A stretch of DNA of 42,024 bases from Acidobacteriaceae bacterium (GTDB lineage Bacteria; Acidobacteriota; Terriglobia; Terriglobales; Acidobacteriaceae), in the NCBI GenBank assembly GCA_003140075.1, contig PLIO01000077.1, positions 1-42,024 on the forward strand, in the 5' to 3' direction. The position numbers and the translations under genes are program-made. Positions 14,075-22,882 of the stretch are shown piece after piece; positions within the stretch are counted from its first letter, which is position 1; every line of letters begins with the position of its first letter. The notes beneath the pieces were generated by a model that worked only from the letters and a program-made list of their open reading frames with translations, was not told where the DNA came from and did not search any database.

Positions 14075-15337
14075 ATGGCGGAAAACCCTCCCCAATTGGC
14101 GCCCGAGACGGGCAAGGACCATCCGGTTGAGCCATCGATATTGGCCGACAGAGACAACAAGCCGCCGGTGCGTCGGGGTGCCAAGCGTCGCAGAAACATA
14201 TTGATTCTGGCGGTCGCTCTGGTGGTGGTTATCGGCGGCGTGTTCTTGTGGCGTTACCTGAGCAGCTATGAATCCACTGACGATGCCCAGGTTGATGTTC
14301 ACCTCTATCCCGTCAGCGCACGTGTTTCCGGCTACGTGGTGCGGGTCAACGTAGACGACAACCAATGGGTGGAGAAAGGCACGGTGCTGGTGGAGATCGA
14401 CCCGAAAGACTACGAAGTTGCGGTCGCGCAGGCGCAAGCCAATCTCGCCAATGCCGAAGCGACGGCCCAATCGCTGAATATCACGGTTCCCATTACTTCG
14501 GTGAATTCTTCGAGCCAATTGAGGTTCACTGCATCTGGCATCGACGACGCTAACGCCGGAGTCGCCGCTGCTGAGAAGCAACTCACCGCCGCTCACGCCC
14601 AACTGGAGGCCGCCGAGGCGAACGATGTGAGAGCGCAAGACGATCTCCACCGCTACAAGTTATTGGTCGACAAGCGCGAGGTATCGGCGCAAATCTATGA
14701 TCAAGCGTTGGCGGCCGCCAAATCGAGCACGGCGACCGTATCGGCAGCCCGCGCTAGTGAGTCGGCAGCACAGCAATTCGTCCAACAGGCGCGGAGCCAC
14801 TTGGCGCAAGCTAACGCGAACCACCAGTATGCGGAGACTGGGCCGCAGCAGGTGTCTTCGACCCGAGAGCACGTGCAAGCTTTGATTGCAGATGTCGAAC
14901 AAAAGCGCGCTCTGCTGGAGCAGGCCCAACTGAATCTCGGATACACGAAGATCGTCGCTCCGGTCAGCGGGGAAGTGAACAAGACGGTGGTGGTTGGGAT
15001 GAATGTCCAGGACGGGCAGCAACTCCTCACCGTGGTGCCGCTTGACGAAGTGTGGGTCACCGCCAACTTTAAAGAGACGCAGCTTAAGCATATGCAAGTT
15101 GGACAAAGAGCGGAAATCCATGTGGATTCGAGCGGACAGACGTTCAAAGGCCATGTAGACAGCATTGCGGGAGCAACCGGCCCGCTGTTCAGTTTGCTTC
15201 CGCCGGAAAATGCCACCGGAAACTACGTGAAAATTGTCCAGAGGATTCCGGTAAAGATCGTTCTCGAACCCGGGGAGAACCGGGGTCGCCGGCTTCGACC
15301 CGGCATGAACGTAGTGCCGGACGTTTACCTCAAATGA
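14075..15337 (+). CDS. HlyD/EmrA-family membrane fusion protein
   Basis: A 420-residue periplasmic adaptor. It has a basic cytoplasmic tail (RRGAKRRRN), one membrane helix (ILILAVALVVVIGGVFLWRY, about 41-60), and the EmrA signature ESTDDAQVDVHLYPVSARVSG with half-lipoyl halves VEKGTVLVEIDP and YTKIVAPVSGEVNK. Between them lies a long coiled coil (about 115-270) rich in Ala, Gln and Glu, then a beta-barrel domain VWVTANFKETQLKHMQVGQ. It links the DHA2 pump to the TolC channel. ATG 14075 has AAGGA 8 nt upstream; ATG 14069, overlapping the tolC stop as ATGA, has the same motif only 2 nt away. Its own stop overlaps the next start by 4 nt. Confidence 0.93.
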   Translation: MAENPPQLAPETGKDHPVEPSILADRDNKPPVRRGAKRRRNILILAVALVVVIGGVFLWRYLSSYESTDDAQVDVHLYPVSARVSGYVVRVNVDDNQWVEKGTVLVEIDPKDYEVAVAQAQANLANAEATAQSLNITVPITSVNSSSQLRFTASGIDDANAGVAAAEKQLTAAHAQLEAAEANDVRAQDDLHRYKLLVDKREVSAQIYDQALAAAKSSTATVSAARASESAAQQFVQQARSHLAQANANHQYAETGPQQVSSTREHVQALIADVEQKRALLEQAQLNLGYTKIVAPVSGEVNKTVVVGMNVQDGQQLLTVVPLDEVWVTANFKETQLKHMQVGQRAEIHVDSSGQTFKGHVDSIAGATGPLFSLLPPENATGNYVKIVQRIPVKIVLEPGENRGRRLRPGMNVVPDVYLK

Positions 15338-16929
15338 GTTCCGCTGCCCTCACGCTCGATCAGGCAGTTTGGCGGCCCAAGTACAATCCCTGGCTGATTG
15401 CGGTTGTCGTGGCGCTGGCGGCCTTCATGGAGGTCCTCGACACCAGCATCGCCAACGTGGCGCTGCCGTACATGGCCGGGAATCTGGGAGCGAGCAACGA
15501 CCAAAGCACCTGGGTGTTGACTTCTTATCTGGTCTCGAATGCCATCATCCTGCCCATCAGCGGCTGGCTCGCAGGCGCACTGGGCCGGAAGCGTTTTTTC
15601 ATGTCCTGCCTGGCTGTGTTTACTGTAAGTTCGTTGCTCTGTGGCATCGCACCGAGTCTCGGCTTTCTTCTTCTCTTTCGCGTGTTGCAGGGTGCGGGCG
15701 GCGGCGGGCTGCAGCCGATGGCGCAGGCCATCCTGGCAGACACCTTCCCACCGCAGCAGCGAGGCTTGGCATTTGCCCTGTATGGCATTACTGCCATCAT
15801 GGCGCCCACGATCGGGCCGACCCTGGGCGGGTGGATCACCTTCAATTATTCCTGGCGGTGGATTTTTTTCATCAACCTCCCGGTCGGCTTAGCCACATGG
15901 TTTCTCGTGCGACGATTTGTCGAAGACCCTCCCTATTTAGCCAAACTCAAGGCGGCTGGGGTCAAGTTGGACTACATCGGCATCGCACTGCTAACTCTCG
16001 GCATCGGGGCGTTGCAGGTACTGCTCGACAAGGGCCAGGAAGATGATTGGTTCGGATCACGCTTCATCACAACTTTAATCGTCGTCGCGACAGTTTGCCT
16101 GATCTCGCTGGTGATTTGGGAGTGGTATCAAAAGGCGCCGATCATCGACGTCCGCATGTTCAAGAGCTTTAACTTCGCGAGCTCCAGCCTGATGATGTTC
16201 ACTCTGGGCATCTTGTTGTTCAGCAGCCTGGTCCTGATGCCGCAGTTCCTGCAGACGCTCGTGGGGTACACCTCCCAACTGGCGGGGCTTGCTCTTTCGG
16301 CAGGAGGCCTGGTCTTGCTCTTTGAGATGCCTATCATGGGCCAACTGACAACGAAGATCCAGGCGCGCTACCTGATTGCCTTCGGCTGGCTGGCACTATC
16401 CATCGCCATGTTCTATTCCACGAAACGGATTGACTTGCAGATTAGCTTCAGTGCCGCCACCTGGCTGCGCATCACCCAGGTGATTGGTTTGGGGTTCCTG
16501 TTCGTACCGATTACGCTGGTGGCTTACATCGGAATTGCGCCGGAGAAGAACAACGCGGTCGCCGGAATCGTAAATTTCATGCGGAATATGGGAAGCAGCG
16601 TGGGCACGTCATTAGTCACTACATTGATTGCCCGGCGCTCGCAATTCCATCAGGCCAGGCTGGTGCAGAACGCCAGAGTCGACAACCCTAATTTTGTGAA
16701 TGCCGCGAAGGGTTTGGCCCAGCACCTGACGAACTCCCGTGTGGGCAAGCACGAAGCGCAAATGACTGCTTACGCCCAGATTTATCAATCCTTGCAAGCA
16801 CAGGCTGCAAGCCTGGCATACATTGATACGTTTATGGTTCTTTGCGTGGGAGCGGCGATCATGTTCGGCCTGGCTTTTGTTTTGAAGAAGAATGATCCCG
16901 GTGGTGGCGGACCGAGGGTAATGGAATAA
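15334..16929 (+). CDS. EmrB/QacA-type DHA2 multidrug efflux transporter (MFS)
   Basis: A 531-residue, 14-helix proton-driven drug exporter. Signatures: the DHA2 first-helix motif EVLDTSIANVALPYMAGNLG, loop motif GRKRFF after helix 2, helix-4 motif RVLQGAGGGGLQPMAQAIL, and helix-5 motif C with Gly/Pro (ITAIMAPTIGPTLGGWIT). The C-terminus is short and cytoplasmic (KKNDPGGGG). It overlaps the adaptor gene by 4 nt, so channel, adaptor and pump form one tripartite operon. The exported compound cannot be read from the sequence, and no TetR- or MarR-type regulator lies beside it. Confidence 0.95.
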   Translation: MSSAALTLDQAVWRPKYNPWLIAVVVALAAFMEVLDTSIANVALPYMAGNLGASNDQSTWVLTSYLVSNAIILPISGWLAGALGRKRFFMSCLAVFTVSSLLCGIAPSLGFLLLFRVLQGAGGGGLQPMAQAILADTFPPQQRGLAFALYGITAIMAPTIGPTLGGWITFNYSWRWIFFINLPVGLATWFLVRRFVEDPPYLAKLKAAGVKLDYIGIALLTLGIGALQVLLDKGQEDDWFGSRFITTLIVVATVCLISLVIWEWYQKAPIIDVRMFKSFNFASSSLMMFTLGILLFSSLVLMPQFLQTLVGYTSQLAGLALSAGGLVLLFEMPIMGQLTTKIQARYLIAFGWLALSIAMFYSTKRIDLQISFSAATWLRITQVIGLGFLFVPITLVAYIGIAPEKNNAVAGIVNFMRNMGSSVGTSLVTTLIARRSQFHQARLVQNARVDNPNFVNAAKGLAQHLTNSRVGKHEAQMTAYAQIYQSLQAQAASLAYIDTFMVLCVGAAIMFGLAFVLKKNDPGGGGPRVME

Positions 16930-16978
16930 AGTAATCAATCAACTGTGATGCAGAAGTTCACGGGAGTCCGAGACGCAG

Positions 16979-17617
16979 ATGATCAAAATCATCACCATTG
17001 AACGCGAGTATGGAAGTGGCGGCGGCGAAATCGCCCAACTGCTTGCCCAGCAGCTGGGCTGGAAGCTTTGGGATCAGTTGCTGACGGAGGAGATCGCCCG
17101 GCTTGCCGACTGTCCTAAATCAGTCGTCGAAGGCCGGGAGGAACGAACGGACCCTCTGTACTACCGGCTCTTCAAGTCGTTCTTGCGCGGAAGTTATGAA
17201 GGAAGTATCAACGCGCACAAACTCAAGCTGGTCGACAGCGAATGTATTTTGAAGTTTACGGAGCAGGTCGTTCAGCATGCGGCGAAAACCGGCAACTCGG
17301 TCATCGTCGGAAGAGGCTCGCAGCAGTTTCTCAAGAACCGCCAGGACACGTTGCGTGTGTTTCTTTATGCTCCCAGAGAAGATAAAGTGCGGCGCCTGTT
17401 AGCTCGAGGCAAGAGCGAGGGGGAAGCCGAACAGCTCGTGGACACCGTTGATCGGGAACGCGTCGATTTCATCCAAAAGTATTTCCACGTCGAATGGCCT
17501 GACCGCCCGATTTACCACACCATGATCAATACTGCGATCGGCGATGAGGCGGTCGTTCACATGGTTCTGGATCTTATGAAAACGCTTGAAGCAAGAGTCA
17601 CCGCCAGCGGTAGCTAA
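16979..17617 (+). CDS. Cytidylate-kinase-like family protein
   Basis: A 212-residue P-loop protein of the cytidylate-kinase-like family. The N-terminus IITIEREYGSGGGEIAQLLA replaces the classical GxxGxGK Walker A with the family's REYGSGG loop. NSVIVGRGSQQFLKN follows at about 105, and the lid-like region APREDKVRRLLARGKSEGEA is at about 124-143. True CMP kinases are of similar length but have GPAGSGKST at the start. The substrate is unknown. ATG 16979 has CGGGAG 12 nt and GAGACG 4 nt upstream. It lies 49 bp after the efflux operon on the same strand and may be read through from it. It converges with a receiver gene 26 bp away. Confidence 0.85.
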   Translation: MIKIITIEREYGSGGGEIAQLLAQQLGWKLWDQLLTEEIARLADCPKSVVEGREERTDPLYYRLFKSFLRGSYEGSINAHKLKLVDSECILKFTEQVVQHAAKTGNSVIVGRGSQQFLKNRQDTLRVFLYAPREDKVRRLLARGKSEGEAEQLVDTVDRERVDFIQKYFHVEWPDRPIYHTMINTAIGDEAVVHMVLDLMKTLEARVTASGS

Positions 17618-17643
17618 CCCCGACCTCAGTTTCAAACTCGATA

Positions 17644-18045
17644 TTAGGCCGTCCCTTTACCCTCAGGAAACGGGTGCTTCACAAGCCTGGCCGAATTGCA
17701 GAGTGCCGCAGTTTGCTGAATGGCGCGGCAGATGGCGGGACCATCGTCGTCAAAACAACAATCGATCGCGCCCGCCTCCATCGCCTCGGTCCACATGACG
17801 TCGTCCGGCGTGCGGTGCGTGCAAACGATTTCCATGCCCAGTTGACGGCGCAGGCGAAGAACTTCCTGCACCGTTACCAACCCCAGGTCCAGGACTCCGA
17901 TTGGGATGGCGAACTGCGACACCAGCGTGTGAAGTTCAGGCAGAGACTGCACAATGAACACAGCCTCAGAGACCGACTTGAACCTGGACGACAAATTCTC
18001 CGCGCAAGTGGAGTCATTTTGCAGAATTACGATCGCGTTATTCAT
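17644..18045 (-). CDS. Degenerate receiver-like protein
   Basis: A 133-residue protein with the shape of a response-regulator receiver but poor active-site conservation. The first strand reads AIVILQNDSTCAENL, with no paired acidic residues as in DD-type receivers. IPIGVLDLGLVTVQEVLRL keeps an Asp at the phospho-acceptor position, EIVCTHRTPDDV keeps a Thr, and no clear conserved Lys follows (GAIDCCFDDD). It may be a pseudo-receiver that works without phosphorylation. ATG 18045 has a strong GGAAGGAG 7 nt upstream. It follows the GAF-phosphorylase gene by 63 bp on the same strand, so it is probably co-transcribed and may take part in its control (inference). Confidence 0.7.
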   Translation of the reverse strand: MNNAIVILQNDSTCAENLSSRFKSVSEAVFIVQSLPELHTLVSQFAIPIGVLDLGLVTVQEVLRLRRQLGMEIVCTHRTPDDVMWTEAMEAGAIDCCFDDDGPAICRAIQQTAALCNSARLVKHPFPEGKGTA

Positions 18046-18108
18046 GTGGCAACTCCTTCCGCCCCAAAACTAAACCGCTCCACCGTGAGTACACTCCGCA
18101 CAGCGGCG

Positions 18109-20850
18109 TTACCAAGCGGATCTCAAGTCGCTGGATGTGCCCCCGGCCGCGGGAACGTAGCATTTCAGCGTGTAATCCATCACCATGCGATCGGCATTGA
18201 AGCGCCAGCCCAGAGTGCGGATGGTCCGCTTCATGCGCTTGATCCAACCCCGCGGCAGACCATCGCGATCACGCTGGTAGAACAACGGAATCACTTCTTC
18301 CCGAAGAGTGTGGTGCAAATCCTCTCCGTCGCGCTTGTCGTGGACGCTCATGTTGGAGTGCGTTCTGCCCGTCCCAATGGAAAATCCGTTCATGCCGTCG
18401 TACGCCTCAGCCCACCAGCCGTCAGGAACGGATAGGTTCAGCCCGCCATTCAGGACCACTTTCTGACCGCTTGTACCGGATGCCTCCAAAGGACGCCGCG
18501 GATTGTTCAGCCAGACATCCACTCCCTGCACGAAGTGGCGTCCGACATTAATGTCATAGTCTTCGACAAAGACAAATTTGTCGCCGAAGCGTGTGTTGCG
18601 CATCAATTCCGCAATCTGCTGCAGAACCTTCTTGCCCGGCTCATCATGGGGATGCGCTTTGCCGGCAAATACGAACTGCACCGGGCGTTTAGGATCGTTC
18701 ACCATGGAAGCCAGATTCTCGATGTCGGAGAGAATCAGGTTGGCTCGCTTGTAGGTGGCGAAGCGGCGGGCAAATCCGATGGTCAAAGCGTCAGGGCTGA
18801 GCACCTTGCCGAGCCTCTGCAAAATCTCACGGGATTCGAAACGGCGCTCAGCTTGTTCCACCGCGCGGCGGCGCACAAACTCGAGCAGTTGCGATTTCAG
18901 GCTCAGGTGCGTCTCCCAGAGCTCGCCGTCATCCACATTCTCAATCCCTTCCCAGGTGCGCGCATCGCTGCTGCGCTGATACCAATTCGTGCCCAGATGA
19001 CGGTCGTACAGGCGGAACATCTGCGGAGCGAGCCAGGACGGAACATGAACTCCGTTCGTGATGTGTCCGATAGGAACTTCGTCTTCCGGCTTGCCGGGGC
19101 AGAGTCCAGTCCACATCGCCCGCGACACTTCGCCGTGCAGGGCGGAAACCGCGTTGGCGCGGCGCGAAAGCCTCAGGCCCAGGACCGTCATGCAAAACGT
19201 TTCCTGCTGATTGCTTGGTTTCTCCCGTCCCAGCCCCATCAGGCTTTCCGGAGAGAGACCCATCTCTTCGCGCAGGGGCCCGAGATGCTGTTCGATCAGA
19301 TCCGCATCGAAGCGATCGTGACCGGCGGGAACGGGAGTATGAGTAGTGAAGACCACCTCACGCGACACGCGGGGTACGGCGACATCGAAGCCGATCCCTT
19401 CTTCCTGCATCCGGTCGCGGAGCGCTTCCAGCACGGCGAATCCGCTATGCCCCTCATTCAAGTGGAGCACGCCCGGCGTGATGCCCATGGCTTTGAGGGC
19501 GCGGAAACCTCCCACGCCGAGTACCAACTCCTGCCGGATTCGAGTGCGCGCATCTCCGCCGTAGAGGCGGGATGTCAGCTTCCTGTCGTCCGGAGTATTG
19601 CCTTCCACGTCGGAATCGAGCAGAAACAAATCGCAGCGTCCAACCTTCACCCTCCAGACTCTGGCATGAATGGCGCCTTCGCGGATTTTAATTTGCACCG
19701 TGACCGGCTGGCCAGTCATGCTGATCGCGAGTTCCAGAGGCAATTGATTGGCGTCCGTCTCCAGATATTCTTCCTGCTGCCAACCGTCACGATCCAGGCG
19801 CTGGCGAAAATATCCCTGCCCGTAAAACAATCCGATGCCGACGAGCGGAATGGCGAGATCGGACGCGCTTTTGATATGGTCACCGGCAAGCACTCCGAGA
19901 CCGCCGGAATAGACCGGAAGCGATTCGTGGATTCCGAATTCGGCGGAGAAATAGGCTACCGGACACGGCCGCAAGACTCCGGCATGTCTCGTCCCCCAGG
20001 TGCGGTCCGCCTGCAAATATTCCTGCAACCGGCGATAGGCGTAGTTGATGCGGCTGTGCAGCACCAGTTCCGCGCAGCGGCTCTCCAGCTTCGCCAGCGG
20101 AAGTTCCGCCAGCAGCGAGACCGGATTCTGGTTTAGCTGCCTCCAGCGTACCGGGTCCAGATCGCGAAACAAGCTTACGGCGTCAGGGTCCCAACTCCAC
20201 CACAGGTTGCGAGCCAGCACCCAAAGACGCTCTTGTGCAGGAGCGATGAAGCGATCCAGCGTCCGCGCCTCGCTCACTACCGGCGCGACCTGAGCCGCCG
20301 CCTGAGCCAGCATGTGAATCTCATCTTCGCGGAAAACCCGAGGCTCTATCGTTTGCACCACCAGAACGCCCTGCAGAACCCCGCGATCAATCAGTGGAAC
20401 TCCTAGGAACGACTGGTAGGCATCTTCGCCGGCTTCCCGGAAATATTTGAAACGCGGATGGCGGTGCGCCTGCTCCACGGCTACGGGGAGCACCTGTTCC
20501 GCCACCAGGCCAGCCAACCCTTCGTGCACTGCCATGCGCAGATTGCCGATGCACTCCCTCTGCAGGCCGACGGTTGCGGCCAGCACCAGATTGGCCCGGT
20601 CGGGCTCGAGCAAATATGCCGAACAAACGTCGGTCTGAAATCGCTTGGCAATCAATGCGACAACGTTCATCAGGGTCTCGGCGGGTTGGCCCTCCTCCGC
20701 CGCTAGGTTGGCTATTTCCTCCAGTGTCAGGACGTGCGTGACCTCGCGCCCGTGACCGGTCAGATCTTTGCTGCTCAGGTCATGGCCGTGCAGATGCGAA
20801 GCTTGAACTTCGGCGCGATTCTGTTCCAATTCCAGGCTCTCTGGTTCCAT
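18109..20850 (-). CDS. glgP: GAF domain fused to alpha-glucan (glycogen) phosphorylase
   Basis: A 913-residue fusion. Residues about 40-195 form a GAF domain closely resembling that of PtsP (EI-Ntr): TLEEIANLAAEEGQPAETL, HPRFKYFREAGEDAYQSFLG and VPLIDRGVLQGVLVVQT. From about 205 comes the DUF3417 start (ERLWVLARNLWWSWDPDAV), then the GT35 phosphorylase body: YFSAEFGIHESLPVYSGGLG, FTTHTPVPAGHDRFD, IGFARRFATYKRANL, and the PLP-lysine motif EASGTSGQKVVLNGGLNLS. It releases glucose-1-phosphate from glycogen or maltodextrin. PtsP GAF domains respond to nitrogen signals such as glutamine or 2-oxoglutarate, so the fusion may tie glycogen use to nitrogen status (inference). ATG 20850 opens the frame. 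A degenerate receiver gene follows 63 bp downstream. Confidence 0.93.
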   Translation of the reverse strand: MEPESLELEQNRAEVQASHLHGHDLSSKDLTGHGREVTHVLTLEEIANLAAEEGQPAETLMNVVALIAKRFQTDVCSAYLLEPDRANLVLAATVGLQRECIGNLRMAVHEGLAGLVAEQVLPVAVEQAHRHPRFKYFREAGEDAYQSFLGVPLIDRGVLQGVLVVQTIEPRVFREDEIHMLAQAAAQVAPVVSEARTLDRFIAPAQERLWVLARNLWWSWDPDAVSLFRDLDPVRWRQLNQNPVSLLAELPLAKLESRCAELVLHSRINYAYRRLQEYLQADRTWGTRHAGVLRPCPVAYFSAEFGIHESLPVYSGGLGVLAGDHIKSASDLAIPLVGIGLFYGQGYFRQRLDRDGWQQEEYLETDANQLPLELAISMTGQPVTVQIKIREGAIHARVWRVKVGRCDLFLLDSDVEGNTPDDRKLTSRLYGGDARTRIRQELVLGVGGFRALKAMGITPGVLHLNEGHSGFAVLEALRDRMQEEGIGFDVAVPRVSREVVFTTHTPVPAGHDRFDADLIEQHLGPLREEMGLSPESLMGLGREKPSNQQETFCMTVLGLRLSRRANAVSALHGEVSRAMWTGLCPGKPEDEVPIGHITNGVHVPSWLAPQMFRLYDRHLGTNWYQRSSDARTWEGIENVDDGELWETHLSLKSQLLEFVRRRAVEQAERRFESREILQRLGKVLSPDALTIGFARRFATYKRANLILSDIENLASMVNDPKRPVQFVFAGKAHPHDEPGKKVLQQIAELMRNTRFGDKFVFVEDYDINVGRHFVQGVDVWLNNPRRPLEASGTSGQKVVLNGGLNLSVPDGWWAEAYDGMNGFSIGTGRTHSNMSVHDKRDGEDLHHTLREEVIPLFYQRDRDGLPRGWIKRMKRTIRTLGWRFNADRMVMDYTLKCYVPAAGGTSSDLRSAW

Positions 20851-21145
20851 CCCTAATCTTATTCTGACCTTTCTGCTTTTAGACAGTACCCTTGGTCACG
20901 TCCGGTTGGGGCATCTAGTTAGACATCCCACAGCATGAAACAAGCTCCGCAATCCACGATGAGAGATGCCGATTCCGCGCGTGCGACGATCTCGACCAAG
21001 ACACAACTGAGAATCGCTTAATCTTCACCCACCCTCGCGATCTAACTCTAAGTGCGCACGCACACCCAGTCCAATCGAAATTACTGATGGTGATCAGATG
21101 CTTGGCGAGAGGATTCGCCGCGGAAAGCTATCGGGCTTTGCCCCG
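20851..21145. other. 295-bp gap between phosphorylase and AsmA-like genes
   Basis: It should contain the phosphorylase promoter, being upstream of ATG 20850 on the minus strand. No convincing -35/-10 or -24/-12 pair, terminator hairpin or small gene was recognised. Confidence 0.4.
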
Positions 21146-22789
21146 TTACTCGCGTTTCGATCCGGCGGCTGGCTTCTTTCCCACATTCTGCCGCTTGTCT
21201 TTGTGGCCAAGGTCCAGGCCGAAGCGCGGTTCCGACTCCGTGCCTGAAATTCTGATCGGGATCTCCGTTCCCGCTCCATTCTTTGTAAAGAACGGATCAA
21301 TGGGCCTCAGAAGAATCGATTTCCAGCCGGTAGTCATCTGCGACAGCTTCGCATCCAACCGCACCTTCCCACGAAAATCGAACGTTCGTCCGTCTAAACT
21401 GTAGTCGCCTGTCATATCGACATGCGTCCCCGGAATCAGAAAATGAAGAGACGAAAAGCTCAGCAATCCCTCCTTCAGAGTGAACACGCCGCGCAGATCA
21501 ACCGGCACATTTTCCCCGGTGTGCTCCTGCACCTCCTTGGGTTTCCCCTGGCTGCGCAAACTCAGCGAGTCGAGCCGGCTCTGCACTTTTTCGTTCGTAA
21601 AGTGCGCACTCAGCACGTGAAAATTGCCCGCTAACTGCAGTTTGTCAGCCACGCTCGCATCGCCGGGAGCCAGACTCAACCGCGTCTTCATCTCCACCGG
21701 ACCAGTCATAACCGGAGGGTTGGTTCGCACTCCCAGCGTGAGCAAATCTTCAATCCGCGCATGATCCATCACCACATTGAGATGGATGTCGTGACCATTC
21801 GGCACGCGCACCACCGAACCCTCTGCGGTAAAGGAAGAATGAAGCAATGTCGCATTCACCGGCCGTAGATACGTGTCGCCGCTGGCGCCGTCAACAACGG
21901 CATGAAATTCCGTGTGCAGCGGCACCGGATGCCCGCTGGTCGCAATCTGGAAGTCCGGCGTATCGGTTTTCCCACGCACGGCGATATTGCCGAGAGTTCC
22001 CGAATATCGGCCAGTCGACGAGAGCGTCCCTCCAATGCCCTTGATGGTGCTCAGATCTGCGTCGCTGAAGGAATAGTCTCCTTGCACCGGAGTGTCCCGA
22101 GGGCTGTCGGGCTGCCATGGGCCGAACAAACCGCTTGACTGAATATTCCCCACCGGCCTCGGATTAACCAAGGTTGCATCAAAATGCATGGGCAGGCCGG
22201 GCCCAACATCCTTCATCCTGAGGTCTCCAATAGCAAATTCCAGCGGCGGCTTACCCGGTCTTGAAGTGTTGATCAGCAGCTTCGTATCTTCGCAAACGAA
22301 CTTGTCGACAATGATCGCCATCTTGCCGGTTCTTGAACCCATCTTCGTTATTTCCCGGCGATCTCCCTTCGGCGGGATATTCAGCTCCAGACCCTTCACG
22401 TACACCGTGTCTACGTGCATCGGCGAACGAAACAAACTGCGCAATGCCGTTTGGAACCGGAACTCCCGAACATCGATCAGCGCTTGCACACCCGGCTCAT
22501 AAGGATTGGGATCCGTTGCGCCAAAAATTTTCAGCCCTTCCCCGGAGACTTCCAGTCCATTGACCACCGAAACATGAAGACTCGCCAGCTCCACTTTGCT
22601 CTCGAAGCGATTCGATAAAGTCTCAATGACCCGGGTTCGCAGGATCGGTTCGGCGCGATCGATCACCAGTCGCACCGCTACCACCGCGCCAACCAACAGA
22701 ATGAGAGCGGCTACGCCGATCCATTTCCAGGGCAGCGCATGGCCCGCCTTCTGCGAAGTTCTTTTGGGTGGAGTTTGCACAACCGCCAT
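21146..22789 (-). CDS. AsmA-like membrane-anchored protein
   Basis: A 547-residue protein with one N-terminal membrane helix (WIGVAALILLVGAVVAVRLV, about 23-42) and a long periplasmic beta-rich part. It starts with the AsmA-type segment RVIETLSNRFESKVELASLH and later has repeats of the kind LRGVFTLKEGLLSFSSLHFL and VDMTGDYSLDGRTFDFRG, ending KSILLRPIDPFFTKNGAGTE, all typical of AsmA/DUF748-type bridge proteins. These are thought to help lipid or envelope homeostasis between the membranes. The tail is basic (KKPAAGSKRE). No ribosome-binding site is evident before ATG 22789. It lies 93 bp downstream of the exopolysaccharide-type operon on the same strand and may be its last gene. Confidence 0.8.
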   Translation of the reverse strand: MAVVQTPPKRTSQKAGHALPWKWIGVAALILLVGAVVAVRLVIDRAEPILRTRVIETLSNRFESKVELASLHVSVVNGLEVSGEGLKIFGATDPNPYEPGVQALIDVREFRFQTALRSLFRSPMHVDTVYVKGLELNIPPKGDRREITKMGSRTGKMAIIVDKFVCEDTKLLINTSRPGKPPLEFAIGDLRMKDVGPGLPMHFDATLVNPRPVGNIQSSGLFGPWQPDSPRDTPVQGDYSFSDADLSTIKGIGGTLSSTGRYSGTLGNIAVRGKTDTPDFQIATSGHPVPLHTEFHAVVDGASGDTYLRPVNATLLHSSFTAEGSVVRVPNGHDIHLNVVMDHARIEDLLTLGVRTNPPVMTGPVEMKTRLSLAPGDASVADKLQLAGNFHVLSAHFTNEKVQSRLDSLSLRSQGKPKEVQEHTGENVPVDLRGVFTLKEGLLSFSSLHFLIPGTHVDMTGDYSLDGRTFDFRGKVRLDAKLSQMTTGWKSILLRPIDPFFTKNGAGTEIPIRISGTESEPRFGLDLGHKDKRQNVGKKPAAGSKRE

Positions 22790-22882
22790 TTCAACATTAG
22801 ATGGGGCATTCGGGATAGGGGATATACGCTAGCTTCTCAAAATTTTGAGTGGATCCCAACAAACTCCCGGATTGCAGCGCTC

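Noticed and set aside
18535-20136. 533-codon plus-strand frame opposite the phosphorylase
   Set aside because: Antisense shadow of a high-GC conserved gene; no recognisable domain.
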